Positions 1 to 8,000 of a stretch of 64,000 nt of DNA are shown piece by piece. Location of the stretch: positions 59,389 through 123,388 of the forward strand of contig JAJBTU010000002.1 in the NCBI GenBank assembly GCA_020860715.1, written 5' to 3'. The translations under genes and the position numbers were made by a program. The notes under the pieces were generated by a model that was not told where the DNA came from, ran no database searches, and was given only the letters and a program-made list of their open reading frames with translations. Every line of letters starts with the position of its first letter. The first letter of the stretch is position 1. The stretch is from Clostridiales bacterium. Its GTDB lineage: Bacteria; Bacillota; Clostridia; Lachnospirales; Lachnospiraceae.

Positions 1-947
1 GCGGATACTGGTATTATTTCTCAGAGGATGGCGTGATGCAGACCGGCTGGCAGACAGTCGGGGCAGACACCTATTATTTTATTCCTTCTTCTACAAGTCT
101 TCCGGCGGGTTCCGCGGTTACCGGACTGGTGAAGATCGGCGATTACAGGTATTATTTCTCGACGAAAGGCGTGATGCAGACCGGCTGGCAGACGATCGGG
201 AAATACAGATATTATTTTTATAAAAGCTCCAGTTCCAAACAGGTGAAGGGCGCGGCAGCGACCGGACTGGTAAAGATCGGCAATTATAAATATTATTTTA
301 TTTCAAACGGAAGGGCGAAGAGGAACAGCTGGGTAACGATCAGCAAGAAAAAGTATTACTTTGGCTCGAATTACCGCATGAAGACCAACAGCTGGATCAA
401 GGTTGGAAAATACTACTATTATGTCAATGAAAACGGTGTGATGCAGACCAGCTGTGTGACCGGCTCCAGTTCCAAGGGGTATGGTTATGTGAACAGCCTG
501 GGCCGCCGGACGACGACGACGGATAAGAACGCGGCGTCGATGGTCAAAAAGGCGCAGTCCTATAAGAGCAGTACGAAATATCTGATTCTGGTGAATTCCA
601 AGACGAACAGGGTCGGAATTTTTACCGGCAAGAAGGGCAGCTGGACTCTGAAATATTATTGGACCTGCGCGACCGGCAAGGCTTCTTCTCCGACAGTGAA
701 GGGTTCCTATACGGTCACCGGCAGAGGAAAGTCGTTCGGAACGAGCAGGTATACCTGTTGGTATTACACGCAGTTTTACGGGAATTATCTGTTCCATTCC
801 ATCCTGTATTCTCCGGGCAGCATGTCGAAGGTGGTAGAGTCCGGGCTTGGAACGAACGCGTCCCACGGTTGTGTGCGTCTTTCTCTTGCACACGCGAAGT
901 GGATCTATACGAATATTCCGAATAAGACAAAGGTGATCAGTTACTGA
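1..947 (+). CDS. L,D-transpeptidase with cell-wall-binding repeats (5' end missing)
   Basis: The reading frame is already open at the left edge (codons from base 3 read GYWYYFSEDG), so this is the C-terminal part of a longer protein. The first ~160 residues are repeats of about 20 residues rich in Gly, Trp and Tyr (GVMQTGWQTVG, then YYF), like choline/glucan-binding cell-wall repeats. The last ~130 residues are a YkuD-type L,D-transpeptidase domain: a conserved His in LFHSILYS and the catalytic motif ASHGCVRLS with its Cys. Family knowledge: such enzymes make 3-3 crosslinks in peptidoglycan or attach proteins to it, outside the membrane. I infer a secreted cell-wall remodelling enzyme. The signal peptide would lie upstream of the window. 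It ends at a strong hairpin terminator, and a second wall enzyme follows. Confidence 0.9.
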   Translation, partial: GYWYYFSEDGVMQTGWQTVGADTYYFIPSSTSLPAGSAVTGLVKIGDYRYYFSTKGVMQTGWQTIGKYRYYFYKSSSSKQVKGAAATGLVKIGNYKYYFISNGRAKRNSWVTISKKKYYFGSNYRMKTNSWIKVGKYYYYVNENGVMQTSCVTGSSSKGYGYVNSLGRRTTTTDKNAASMVKKAQSYKSSTKYLILVNSKTNRVGIFTGKKGSWTLKYYWTCATGKASSPTVKGSYTVTGRGKSFGTSRYTCWYYTQFYGNYLFHSILYSPGSMSKVVESGLGTNASHGCVRLSLAHAKWIYTNIPNKTKVISY

Positions 948-973
948 TTCAGCTGTGATCTGACAAAAGAATG

Positions 974-1028
974 AATCCCCGCCGCATTGCATAGAATGAT
1001 GAAGAATGAATGCGGGCGGGGATTTTGC
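974..1028 (+). terminator. Rho-independent terminator after the L,D-transpeptidase
   Basis: Near-perfect inverted repeat: AATCCCCGCCGCATT at 974-988 pairs with AATGCGGGCGGGGATT at 1009-1024, with one bulged base, and is followed by a short T run. The right arm covers the first possible ATG (1010) of the next gene, which argues for a later start there. Confidence 0.7.
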
Positions 1029-1033
1029 GCAGT

Positions 1034-2347
1034 ATGGGGAAGAAAAAGAAAAGAACGGCTGTACTGCTGGCGGTCGTCATTGCCGCCTGCTGTTTTCGGC
1101 TTTTTTCGGCGGCATCGTCTTTTCCCGCCATACAGTACACCGGAGGGCAGACTGCGGATGCTGCCACCTCTTTGACGGCGGATGAGCTGGAACTGTACGC
1201 GGCGAGTGCGGTTCTGATGGATGGGGGCAGCGGGCGTATTCTCTACGACAAGGAGGGGGATACTCCGCTTCCGATGGCGAGCACGACGAAAATTATGACC
1301 TGTATTCTTGCTCTGGAATGGATGGAGGACAATGCCGATGCCGTCTGCACGGCCTCCGCGAACGCTTCCGCACAGCCACAGGTAAAGCTGGGGATGGTTC
1401 AGGGTGAGGAATTCTATATGAAGGACCTTCTCTATTCTCTGATGCTGGAATCGCACAATGATACGGCTGTCTGTATCGCGGAGACGGTGGCCGGAAGTGT
1501 GGAGAATTTTGCAGCCATGATGAATGCGAAGGCGGAAGAAATTGGCTGTACCCAGACCTATTACATTACGCCGAACGGCCTCGATGCGGAGGATGAAAAT
1601 GGAATCCATCACACGACTGCGCGGGATCTGGCGCTTGTCATGCGTTACTGTCTTACGGAATCATCTGAAGCGGAGAACTTCCTGACGGTAACACGGATGG
1701 CTTCCTATTCTTTTACAGACCTTTCTGGGACACGCAGCTACAGCTGTACCAATCATAACGTGTTTCTGAACCTGATGGCCGGCGCGCTTTCCGGCAAGAC
1801 CGGGTTCACGTCCAAAGCAGGATACTGTTATGTCGGCGCGCTGGAACAGGACGGAAAGCTGCTGATCGTGGCGCTTCTTGCCTGCGGCTGGCCCAATAAC
1901 AGGGGCTACAAATGGGCGGATACGAAGAAGCTGATGAATTATGGACTGTCGGAATTTGAACTGCGCGATATTACAGAAAGCACCGTGACAACAGCAGATA
2001 TCCCGGTGACGAACGGACAACAGGATCATGTGGCGACAGCGGTGGAGCAGCAGTCTGTCTTCCGGGCAGAAGATGCTGCGGGATGGCAGTCAGATCCGGA
2101 GGAAAACCTCTCGCTGTATGCGGACACTGTTTGGGTGCTCATGTGTACGAATGAGGAGGTGGAAATCCGTGTGGAACAGTTTCAGACGCTGGAAGCCCCT
2201 GTACAGGCGGGAGAGCAGGTCGGACTTGTGCATTATCTGGTCGACGGAATTGAGTATGCCGCTGCCTCTGTCGTGACGGCTGAGGCTGTGAAAGAACGGA
2301 CTTATCTGTACTGTCTGCGGGAACTGACGGAAGCGTTTCTGTTTTAA
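1034..2347 (+). CDS. D-alanyl-D-alanine carboxypeptidase (DacF/PBP5 type)
   Basis: A penicillin-binding protein that removes the terminal D-Ala from peptidoglycan stem peptides. All three active-site motifs of the S11 serine peptidase family are visible: SxxK as ASTTKIM (about residue 83 from this start), SxN as ESHNDTA, and KTG as SGKTGFTSKAG. An N-terminal KKKKR run followed by a hydrophobic stretch gives a signal peptide or anchor. The C-terminal ~120 residues fit the PBP5-associated beta-rich domain and end in a short hydrophobic/amphipathic segment (ELTEAFLF), as in membrane-attached members. Start: ATG 1034 is preferred over the in-frame ATG at 1010, because 1010 lies inside the upstream terminator stem; neither has a strong ribosome site. 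Length (437 aa) is normal. Clustering with an L,D-transpeptidase suggests cell-wall maturation. Confidence 0.9.
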   Translation: MGKKKKRTAVLLAVVIAACCFRLFSAASSFPAIQYTGGQTADAATSLTADELELYAASAVLMDGGSGRILYDKEGDTPLPMASTTKIMTCILALEWMEDNADAVCTASANASAQPQVKLGMVQGEEFYMKDLLYSLMLESHNDTAVCIAETVAGSVENFAAMMNAKAEEIGCTQTYYITPNGLDAEDENGIHHTTARDLALVMRYCLTESSEAENFLTVTRMASYSFTDLSGTRSYSCTNHNVFLNLMAGALSGKTGFTSKAGYCYVGALEQDGKLLIVALLACGWPNNRGYKWADTKKLMNYGLSEFELRDITESTVTTADIPVTNGQQDHVATAVEQQSVFRAEDAAGWQSDPEENLSLYADTVWVLMCTNEEVEIRVEQFQTLEAPVQAGEQVGLVHYLVDGIEYAAASVVTAEAVKERTYLYCLRELTEAFLF

Positions 2348-2512
2348 CCGCTCAGCAGTGCAGTGCTCTGCGTTTTTGCGGCGCAGCCGTATTTTGATGT
2401 ATAAAACAGGCGTGATACAGGAATACTATGCGGCATAACAGAATCAGATATCGGAAAGGAACCGGACAGTTTTTAGAAAACAGCTGTTTCTGACAGCGGA
2501 AGGATGGTTTAC

Positions 2513-4069
2513 ATGAATCAAACACTGGAACAATTGAAAGAATATCTTCACAAAATGCGTCAGTACGATCATGTTCTGACACTTCTTTCCTGGGATTTGT
2601 CTACGCTGACGCCGGAAAAGGGCGTCGAGACGCGGATGAGTGTCATCAAATTTTTTTCTACGGAGGCATTCCGGCTTTCTACAGCGGACGAATATGGGGA
2701 AATGCTAAAGACTCTTTCAGAACCGGAACAGTTTCATACACTGGACGAGCCCATGCAGCTGACCGTAAAACGGTATCTGCGCGACTATGAACGGTTTAAA
2801 CGTGTTCCGGAAGAGTTCTATGCGTCCTACACGGAAGTTAAAACGCGCTCAGAGAGGGCATGGGAGAAGGCAAAACGTGCGGCGGACTTTTCGCAGTTCG
2901 CGCCGCATCTTGAGAAAGTGATTTCCATGACAAAGGAGTATGTGCACTATATGGAGCCGGAATCAGGAAACCTCTCCGGCAAAAACTGTGCGGCGGAAGG
3001 CACCGGTTCATCAGAGAACGCTTCACGCCGGGACTCCTACGATGTGCTCCTTGATATGTACGAGGAAGGGATCGACAGTGCGACGATTGACCGGGTATTC
3101 GGTGAACTGAAAGAAGGACTGCTGCCGCTTTTGAAAAAGATTGAGGAGAGCGGGCGTCCGGATCTCTCCGCACTGGAGGGGACCTATGATATCGAAGCAC
3201 AGAAAAAGGCACAGGACATGCTGCTTTCCTATATCGGATTTGATAAGGACGCCGGGGCGACGGCTGAGAGCGAGCATCCGTTTACCACGGATCTTTGTAT
3301 CGGGGATGTTCGTCTGACCAACCATTACAACGAGAGCGATCCGATCAGCGCGATGTTCAGCGCCATCCATGAGGGCGGCCACGCGATCTTTGGACAGAAC
3401 ATTGATCCGGCATACCGGGATACCGCGCTGGAGCAGGTAAATATGATGGGGCTTCACGAGAGCCAGTCCCGGTTTTATGAGAACATTCTGGGACGCCGCC
3501 GCAGCTTCTGGGTGCCGATCTATGAAAAACTCGGAGAACTGCTGCCACAGTTTAAGGAGATCCCGCTTGATACGTTCTGCTGTGCAGTCAATGATGTCCA
3601 TCCAAGCATGATCCGGACCGAGGCGGATGAGGTGACATACTGTCTGCACATCATTCTGCGCTATGAGCTGGAGAAAGCCATTTTCCGTGACGATGTTCCG
3701 GTAGACAAGTTGTCGCAGCTCTGGAATGATAAGATGGAGGAACTGCTCGGCGTGCGTCCGCAAAATGACGCTGAGGGAATCCTGCAGGATATGCACTGGT
3801 CGGACGGCTCTTTCGGTTATTTTCCGTCGTATCTGCTTGGCTCGATGTATGACGGTATGTTTCTGGAAGCACTGGAAAAAGAGATGGGCAGCGTAGATAC
3901 GATACTGGAAGAAGGACGCATCCGTGAGATTACCGCGTGGCTGAACAGGAAGATTCACCGCTACGGCAGCCGATATACTTCGGCCGAGGTCCTGCAGAGG
4001 GTCTGCGGGAAGGAACTTTCCGCACAGCCGCTGCTGGATTATTTTTATAAAAAATACGCGCAGAGATGA
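2513..4069 (+). CDS. Carboxypeptidase M32 (Taq carboxypeptidase family)
   Basis: A cytoplasmic zinc metallocarboxypeptidase that trims C-terminal residues from peptides. The zinc motif HEGGH lies at about residues 286-290, followed by the other family signatures GLHESQSRFYEN and IRTEADEVTYCLH. Length (518 aa) matches the family, and no signal peptide is visible. Start: ATG 2513 has GGAAGG 10 bases upstream, better placed than ATG 2504. A stretch near residues 150-170 (SGKNCAAEGTGSSENASR) is low in complexity and looks like a surface loop specific to this lineage. The 165-bp gap from the previous gene holds only a weak hairpin near 2353-2375. Downstream there is a new promoter at 4124, so this is probably a single-gene unit. 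Confidence 0.93.
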   Translation: MNQTLEQLKEYLHKMRQYDHVLTLLSWDLSTLTPEKGVETRMSVIKFFSTEAFRLSTADEYGEMLKTLSEPEQFHTLDEPMQLTVKRYLRDYERFKRVPEEFYASYTEVKTRSERAWEKAKRAADFSQFAPHLEKVISMTKEYVHYMEPESGNLSGKNCAAEGTGSSENASRRDSYDVLLDMYEEGIDSATIDRVFGELKEGLLPLLKKIEESGRPDLSALEGTYDIEAQKKAQDMLLSYIGFDKDAGATAESEHPFTTDLCIGDVRLTNHYNESDPISAMFSAIHEGGHAIFGQNIDPAYRDTALEQVNMMGLHESQSRFYENILGRRRSFWVPIYEKLGELLPQFKEIPLDTFCCAVNDVHPSMIRTEADEVTYCLHIILRYELEKAIFRDDVPVDKLSQLWNDKMEELLGVRPQNDAEGILQDMHWSDGSFGYFPSYLLGSMYDGMFLEALEKEMGSVDTILEEGRIREITAWLNRKIHRYGSRYTSAEVLQRVCGKELSAQPLLDYFYKKYAQR

Positions 4070-4123
4070 TAAAAATGCGCGGAAAACGACGACAGAATTC
4101 GTCAAATTTCAGAGAATACAGGC

Positions 4124-4152
4124 TTGCAATTTCCGTATATTGGTGATAGAAT
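4124..4152 (+). promoter_or_regulatory. Sigma-A promoter for the 4.3-5.2 kb genes
   Basis: TTGCAA at 4124-4129, 17-bp spacer, TAGAAT at 4147-4152. Transcription would start near 4159 and run through the hairpins at 4211-4258 before reaching the first gene at 4311. Confidence 0.7.
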
Positions 4153-4210
4153 CTTAATGATTTTTTTAGAAAAAATTTAGGATTCTCTTTGAAGAATACA
4201 CGGATGACAA

Positions 4211-4258
4211 AGCCATGGCAGGACCTGCACGGCTGGTTTTCACCGTGCGGGTTTTTGT
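4211..4258 (+). terminator. Attenuator-like hairpins in the leader of the 4311 gene
   Basis: CCTGCACGG (4224-4232) pairs with CCGTGCGGG (4243-4251, one G-T), followed by TTTTTGTTTT, which is an intrinsic terminator. It lies between the promoter at 4124 and the start codon at 4311. The left arm can instead pair upstream: AGCC(4211)...GCAG with CTGC...GGCT(4234), a mutually exclusive hairpin. The layout fits transcription attenuation, or a short RNA of about 100 nt. I could not match the ~50-nt upstream segment to a known riboswitch class. Confidence 0.5.
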
Positions 4259-4310
4259 TTTGCAACAGGAACTCTTCTGTTTTCGGATGAGAGGAAAGGC
4301 GATTGATATT

Positions 4311-4679
4311 ATGCGTTTTTATCCGCTGATGGCGAGTGAACAGCCGAATGACATACTGGAATCGGAGTATCGTCTGGCAAGAGAGATCGGAGTGGTCCGG
4401 CTTGGGGAGAAGACGTTTTTCTTTCGAAGACAGCGCAAGATCTATTATGTACCGTATGAGAACATCCGCCGCTGTTTTCGCCGGGTGCAGCTGGTCCCTG
4501 CAAGGCTGTGCTGCGGGCAGGGAGATCTGCCGGTAGAAAATTTTGTCATCTGCTCTGCTGAGGGAGAACTGGCTCAGATTCAGCTTCCCGGAGAAAGGGC
4601 GGGGAAGGCTCTGCTGGAAGAAATGAAATCCAGAGTGCCGGATGCGGAGTTCGGATGTCCGAAGCAGGTATCGGCCTGA
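4311..4679 (+). CDS. Small protein of unknown function
   Basis: I do not recognise the family. It is a 122-residue soluble protein without signal peptide or membrane segment. Visible features are a basic middle part (FFFRRQRKIYYVPYENIRRCFRRV) and a C-terminal part of mixed helix/strand character ending in a short helix (GKALLEEMKSRV). Start: ATG 4311 is 11 bases after GAGGAAAGG; an in-frame ATG at 4287 would put that ribosome site inside the gene. It is followed after 11 bp by a second unknown gene, whose ribosome site overlaps this stop codon, so the two are probably co-translated and work together. Expression may be controlled by the attenuator-like leader at 4211-4258. Confidence 0.7.
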   Translation: MRFYPLMASEQPNDILESEYRLAREIGVVRLGEKTFFFRRQRKIYYVPYENIRRCFRRVQLVPARLCCGQGDLPVENFVICSAEGELAQIQLPGERAGKALLEEMKSRVPDAEFGCPKQVSA

Positions 4680-4690
4680 AAGGAGACAGC

Positions 4691-5182
4691 ATGGATCTGA
4701 CACAGCCGTTTGAGAAGCTGCTTGGACGATTTGAGACATATTATGATGTGAAAAGGGAGAATGTGACCCCTCCGTTCGATGCGGAAGCGGAATTTCATTC
4801 ACATGACGAACAGTTTTTCCTTGTGCGCAGCGCTACGATTTCGGAGGCGGAGTCTCACGAATACGTTTACTTTGCGCAGCGCGGGACTTTGGATGTGGAC
4901 ACTCTGCGCAGCATGGATGAGAAAGCCTGGGAGGCAGGCATTTCGCATGTGAAACCGCACAAGAATCACAGGAACAGTGATGTTTCCCTGATCATTCTTG
5001 CCAATGAGATCACGGATGGCGCTGCGGCTGTGATCCCGCAGCTTCGTCATTATAAGAGTTACCATTTTTCGCTCCAGGGATGGAGCCAGTACCGTTTGAT
5101 TGCTGTTGAGTCTTCCACAGGCCGGATTGTCTGTAACCGCCAGGGCAGGGACCTGAAGAAGCTCGTAAGCGATATATTTTAA
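4691..5182 (+). CDS. Conserved-looking protein of unknown function
   Basis: I do not recognise the family. The 163-residue product has no signal peptide or membrane helix. It contains FHSHDEQFFL near residue 37, a His-rich middle (ISHVKPHKNHRNSD) and an alternating hydrophobic core (VSLIILANE; YRLIAVESSTGRIVCNR) suggesting an alpha/beta fold. Start: ATG 4691 sits directly after AAAGGAGACAGC, a strong ribosome site overlapping the end of the previous gene. In-frame ATG 4655 would overlap the previous gene by 25 bp and has no such site. It probably forms a two-gene operon with 4311-4679. The palindromic element at 5186-5383 begins 4 bp after its stop codon. Confidence 0.7.
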   Translation: MDLTQPFEKLLGRFETYYDVKRENVTPPFDAEAEFHSHDEQFFLVRSATISEAESHEYVYFAQRGTLDVDTLRSMDEKAWEAGISHVKPHKNHRNSDVSLIILANEITDGAAAVIPQLRHYKSYHFSLQGWSQYRLIAVESSTGRIVCNRQGRDLKKLVSDIF

Positions 5183-5185
5183 TAA

Positions 5186-5383
5186 TCCTGAACAGTATCA
5201 AAATGAAGATACAGCACGTGCAGATTTATCTGCTGAGTGCTGAAGCTACATTTTGGAATGGGCGGGCGCTGGACGTCCAGTGGACGTCCGTTTAGCGCCG
5301 ACCGAAGCGGAGCGAAGACCGCCCATTAGCCTCAGGCATATGATGCGCCAGCAGCATATAGCCTGCAGCGTATCTGTTCAGGA
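5186..5383. repeat. Palindromic multi-hairpin intergenic element A
   Basis: A 198-bp element bounded by a perfect 10-bp inverted repeat, TCCTGAACAG (5186-5195) and CTGTTCAGGA (5374-5383). Inside are AGCAC/GTGCT with GCAGAT/ATCTGC (about 5212-5241), a large stem AATGGGCGG (5257-5265) with CCGCCCATT (5319-5327), GGACGTCC palindromes between them, and AGGCATATGATG with an imperfect partner near 5355-5364. The sequence at 5295-5314 matches element B (31229-31248) in the opposite orientation at 19 of 20 bases. It lies between the unknown gene at 4691 and cstA and has no coding potential. Confidence 0.65.
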
Positions 5384-5410
5384 ATAAAGCCAAAAAGGAG
5401 AGAGGAACAA

Positions 5411-7120
5411 ATGACAGCATTATTAATCATTCTTGTAGCCATTATTCTGCTGGTCATAGGGTATGTTTACTATGGCTCATGGCTCGCGAAGCAGTGGGGC
5501 ATTGACCCGAAAAGAAAGACACCGGCCTATACGCTGGAGGATGGCGTCGATTACTGTGCGGCAAAACCGCAGGTGCTGATGGGACATCATTATTCGTCCA
5601 TCGCGGGCGCAGGCCCGATCAACGGCCCAATTCAGGCTTCTGTATTCGGCTGGGTACCGGTATTTCTGTGGTGTGTAATCGGCGGTATTTTCTTTGGCGG
5701 CGTACAGGACTTCGGTTCTCTGTTTGCTTCCATTCGTCATGACGGCAAGTCCGTAGGCGAGATCATCAAGGATTCCATGGGCAAAAGAGCACAGAGGCTT
5801 TTCACCATCTTTGCGCTGCTGGTTCTGCTTCTGGTTATCGCTTCCTTCGTAAACGTTGTGGCTGGTACATTCTACACAGCAGCAGGCGGCGGCGTTGGCT
5901 TTGTGACGAACCCGACGGGCAATCAGACGACAGCTATGATTTCTCTGCTGTTCATCGTTCTGGCTATCATCTATGGTATCGTGACAAACCGCTTTGGCGT
6001 AAAGACGACACCGGCTACGATCGGCGGCATCATCTGCATCTGCCTGATGGTTGCATTTGGTCTGAATGTTGGTTTTGCTATGAGCCGTGTTGCATGGATC
6101 GTATTTATCGGCGCTTACATCACAATCGCATCACTGGTTCCAGTATGGATTCTGCTGCAGCCGCGTGATTATCTGTCCAGCTTCCTGCTTTATGCGATGA
6201 TGGCGGTGGCACTCATTGGTATTATCTTCTCCGCGTTTGGCGGCGGCGCTGCAACGTTCAATATGCCGGCGTTCACTGGCTGGAGCACGAGTCTTGGTAC
6301 GATGTTCCCGGTACTGTTCATCACGGTAGCCTGCGGCGCCTGTTCCGGTTTCCACAGCCTGATCGCGACCGGTACGACTTCCAAGCAGCTCTCCAACGAG
6401 GCGGATGCGAAGCCGATCGGTTATGGTTCCATGCTGATCGAGTCTGCTCTTGGTATTATTGCGCTGATCGCGGTAGGTATGGTATATGAGACCTACACAA
6501 GCGGCGGTTTTGGCTCACCGTCAGTCGCGTTCGCTTCCGGTATCGCTCTGATGTTCGGTACGGACGGCACGGCGGTCAATAGTGTGATCAAAGCGCTCCT
6601 GACCCTCGCGGTTTCCGTGTTCACTCTGACTTCTCTGGATACGGGTACACGTCTGAGCCGTTTCATGTTCTCAGAACTGTTCCTGAAAGAGGGTGAGGCT
6701 TCCTACAAGGATGTGAAGGGCATCCGTAAGCTGCTTGCTCATCCGCTGTTCGGTACCGTGTTCATGGTAGTAGTTGGATGTATCCTCGGCGGACTGAGCC
6801 TTTCTCAGATCTGGTCTCTGTTCGGCGCGGCAAATCAGCTGCTCGCAGGTATCGCTCTGATGGCGATCGCTGCATGGCTCGGTGAGGTTGGTAAGAACAA
6901 CAAGATGTTCTTCGTGCCGATGGTGTTCATGCTTGCGGCTACTCTGACCTACCTGGTTATGACGGTGCAGAAGAAGATCGTCCTCATCGGCGCAGGCGGT
7001 GCTGCGTGGGGCGACTGGTTCCAGTTTATCTTTGCGGCGGCTATGGCGGTTCTGGCGATCATCCTTGTGGTTCAGGGTATTCAGACCTTCGCTGCACAGG
7101 CTAAGGCAAAGAAGAAATAA
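5411..7120 (+). CDS. cstA: CstA-family transporter (carbon starvation protein A)
   Basis: An integral membrane transporter of the CstA family, whose studied members take up pyruvate or peptides. The family signature GHHYSSIAGAGPINGP is at residues 58-73. Many hydrophobic helices follow through the whole 569 residues, with a short Lys-rich cytoplasmic end (AQAKAKKK). The length agrees with the shorter Firmicutes branch; E. coli CstA is about 700 residues. Start: ATG 5411 lies after AAAAAGGAGAGAGG. The substrate cannot be read from sequence. The 5' flank is filled by palindromic element A; I found no clear promoter there, so expression may come from readthrough or from within the element. A strong terminator follows at 7182. 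Confidence 0.9.
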   Translation: MTALLIILVAIILLVIGYVYYGSWLAKQWGIDPKRKTPAYTLEDGVDYCAAKPQVLMGHHYSSIAGAGPINGPIQASVFGWVPVFLWCVIGGIFFGGVQDFGSLFASIRHDGKSVGEIIKDSMGKRAQRLFTIFALLVLLLVIASFVNVVAGTFYTAAGGGVGFVTNPTGNQTTAMISLLFIVLAIIYGIVTNRFGVKTTPATIGGIICICLMVAFGLNVGFAMSRVAWIVFIGAYITIASLVPVWILLQPRDYLSSFLLYAMMAVALIGIIFSAFGGGAATFNMPAFTGWSTSLGTMFPVLFITVACGACSGFHSLIATGTTSKQLSNEADAKPIGYGSMLIESALGIIALIAVGMVYETYTSGGFGSPSVAFASGIALMFGTDGTAVNSVIKALLTLAVSVFTLTSLDTGTRLSRFMFSELFLKEGEASYKDVKGIRKLLAHPLFGTVFMVVVGCILGGLSLSQIWSLFGAANQLLAGIALMAIAAWLGEVGKNNKMFFVPMVFMLAATLTYLVMTVQKKIVLIGAGGAAWGDWFQFIFAAAMAVLAIILVVQGIQTFAAQAKAKKK

Positions 7121-7181
7121 GACTTTTTTCCGTACAGGAAGAGCAGTCAGATTCTGCCTGACGGATAAAATCAGATAAGAC

Positions 7182-7219
7182 TACCGCTGCCGGGGCATTC
7201 CGGCGGCGGTAAATTTTTT
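7182..7219 (+). terminator. Rho-independent terminator after cstA
   Basis: TACCGCTGCCGG (7182-7193) pairs with CCGGCGGCGGTA (7200-7211) and is followed by AATTTTTTC. Confidence 0.85.
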
Positions 7220-7245
7220 CAAAATGAATTTGCAATTACTACTGG

Positions 7246-7274
7246 TTGCGAAAAATGGCGGATAATGATATGAT
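7246..7274 (+). promoter_or_regulatory. Sigma-A promoter for apt-rel operon
   Basis: TTGCGA at 7246-7251, 17-bp spacer, TATGAT at 7269-7274. It lies between the cstA terminator and apt, leaving a leader of about 125 nt. Confidence 0.75.
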
Positions 7275-7405
7275 ACAAGATACCAAAGGGCAGGAGCGGA
7301 ATGTTTGCGCATCTGTTCCGGGTCTTGCGAAGAACACGGCAATCCGTGTATCACAGGAAATGCACGAAATCGGCACGAAAAGGTTTTCGTAAAGGGGATA
7401 AGGAT

Positions 7406-7930
7406 ATGAAAAAATTAGAAGACTATGTAAGAAGCATTCCGGATTTCCCGGAGGAGGGAATCATCTTCCGCGATGTCACCAGTATTCTGCAGGACGCGGA
7501 CGGCCTGAAACTTTCGATCGATCTGCTGCAGGAGAAGCTGGAGGGTGTGGATTTTGACGTGGTTGTCGGCACGGAATCCAGAGGATTTATTTTCGGCGTA
7601 CCGGTGGCATATAATCTGCATAAGCCGTTTATTCCGGTTCGCAAAAAGGGAAAACTTCCATGTGAAACGATTTCGAAAGAATATGAACTGGAGTATGGCA
7701 CAGCGACGATCGAGATGCACAAAGATTCGATTCGTCCGGGACAGAAGGTCGTAGTGATTGATGATCTGATCGCGACCGGAGGTACGATCGAGGCGGCCAT
7801 CCAGCTGATTGAGGAGCTGGGCGGTGAGGTCGTCAAGGTACTGTTCCTGATGGAACTGGCCGGACTTAAGGGCCGGGAAAGACTGGCGAAATACGACGTA
7901 GATTCGGTTATCTGCTACGAAGGGAAATAA
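7406..7930 (+). CDS. apt: Adenine phosphoribosyltransferase
   Basis: Salvages adenine to AMP using PRPP in the cytoplasm. The PRPP-binding motif is VVVIDDLIATGGT at about residue 115. The N-terminal signature PDFPEEGIIFRDVT and GTESRGFIFG are typical of Apt. Length (174 aa) is standard. Start: ATG 7406 follows AAAGGGGATAAGGAT; an upstream in-frame extension to 7301 is possible but has no homology and no good ribosome site. It is first in a run of same-strand genes with short gaps (rel 70 bp downstream). Apt beside rel is a common Firmicutes arrangement linking purine salvage with the stringent response. Confidence 0.97.
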   Translation: MKKLEDYVRSIPDFPEEGIIFRDVTSILQDADGLKLSIDLLQEKLEGVDFDVVVGTESRGFIFGVPVAYNLHKPFIPVRKKGKLPCETISKEYELEYGTATIEMHKDSIRPGQKVVVIDDLIATGGTIEAAIQLIEELGGEVVKVLFLMELAGLKGRERLAKYDVDSVICYEGK

Positions 7931-8000
7931 GAGCCTGACAGCAGTATAAGGGTGCGGCGCGGCAGCCGCACAGGGGAAACCGGAAAGGCGGTGAGAAGAG

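Noticed and set aside
4155..4260. Possible cyclic-di-GMP riboswitch because of an ACAAAGCC-like string
   Set aside because: The rest of the GEMM consensus, including the tetraloop receptor and second helix motifs, is missing.
5186..5383. Element A as a HEARO/omega RNA
   Set aside because: No IscB/TnpB-like gene is nearby and the conserved core of such RNAs is not visible.
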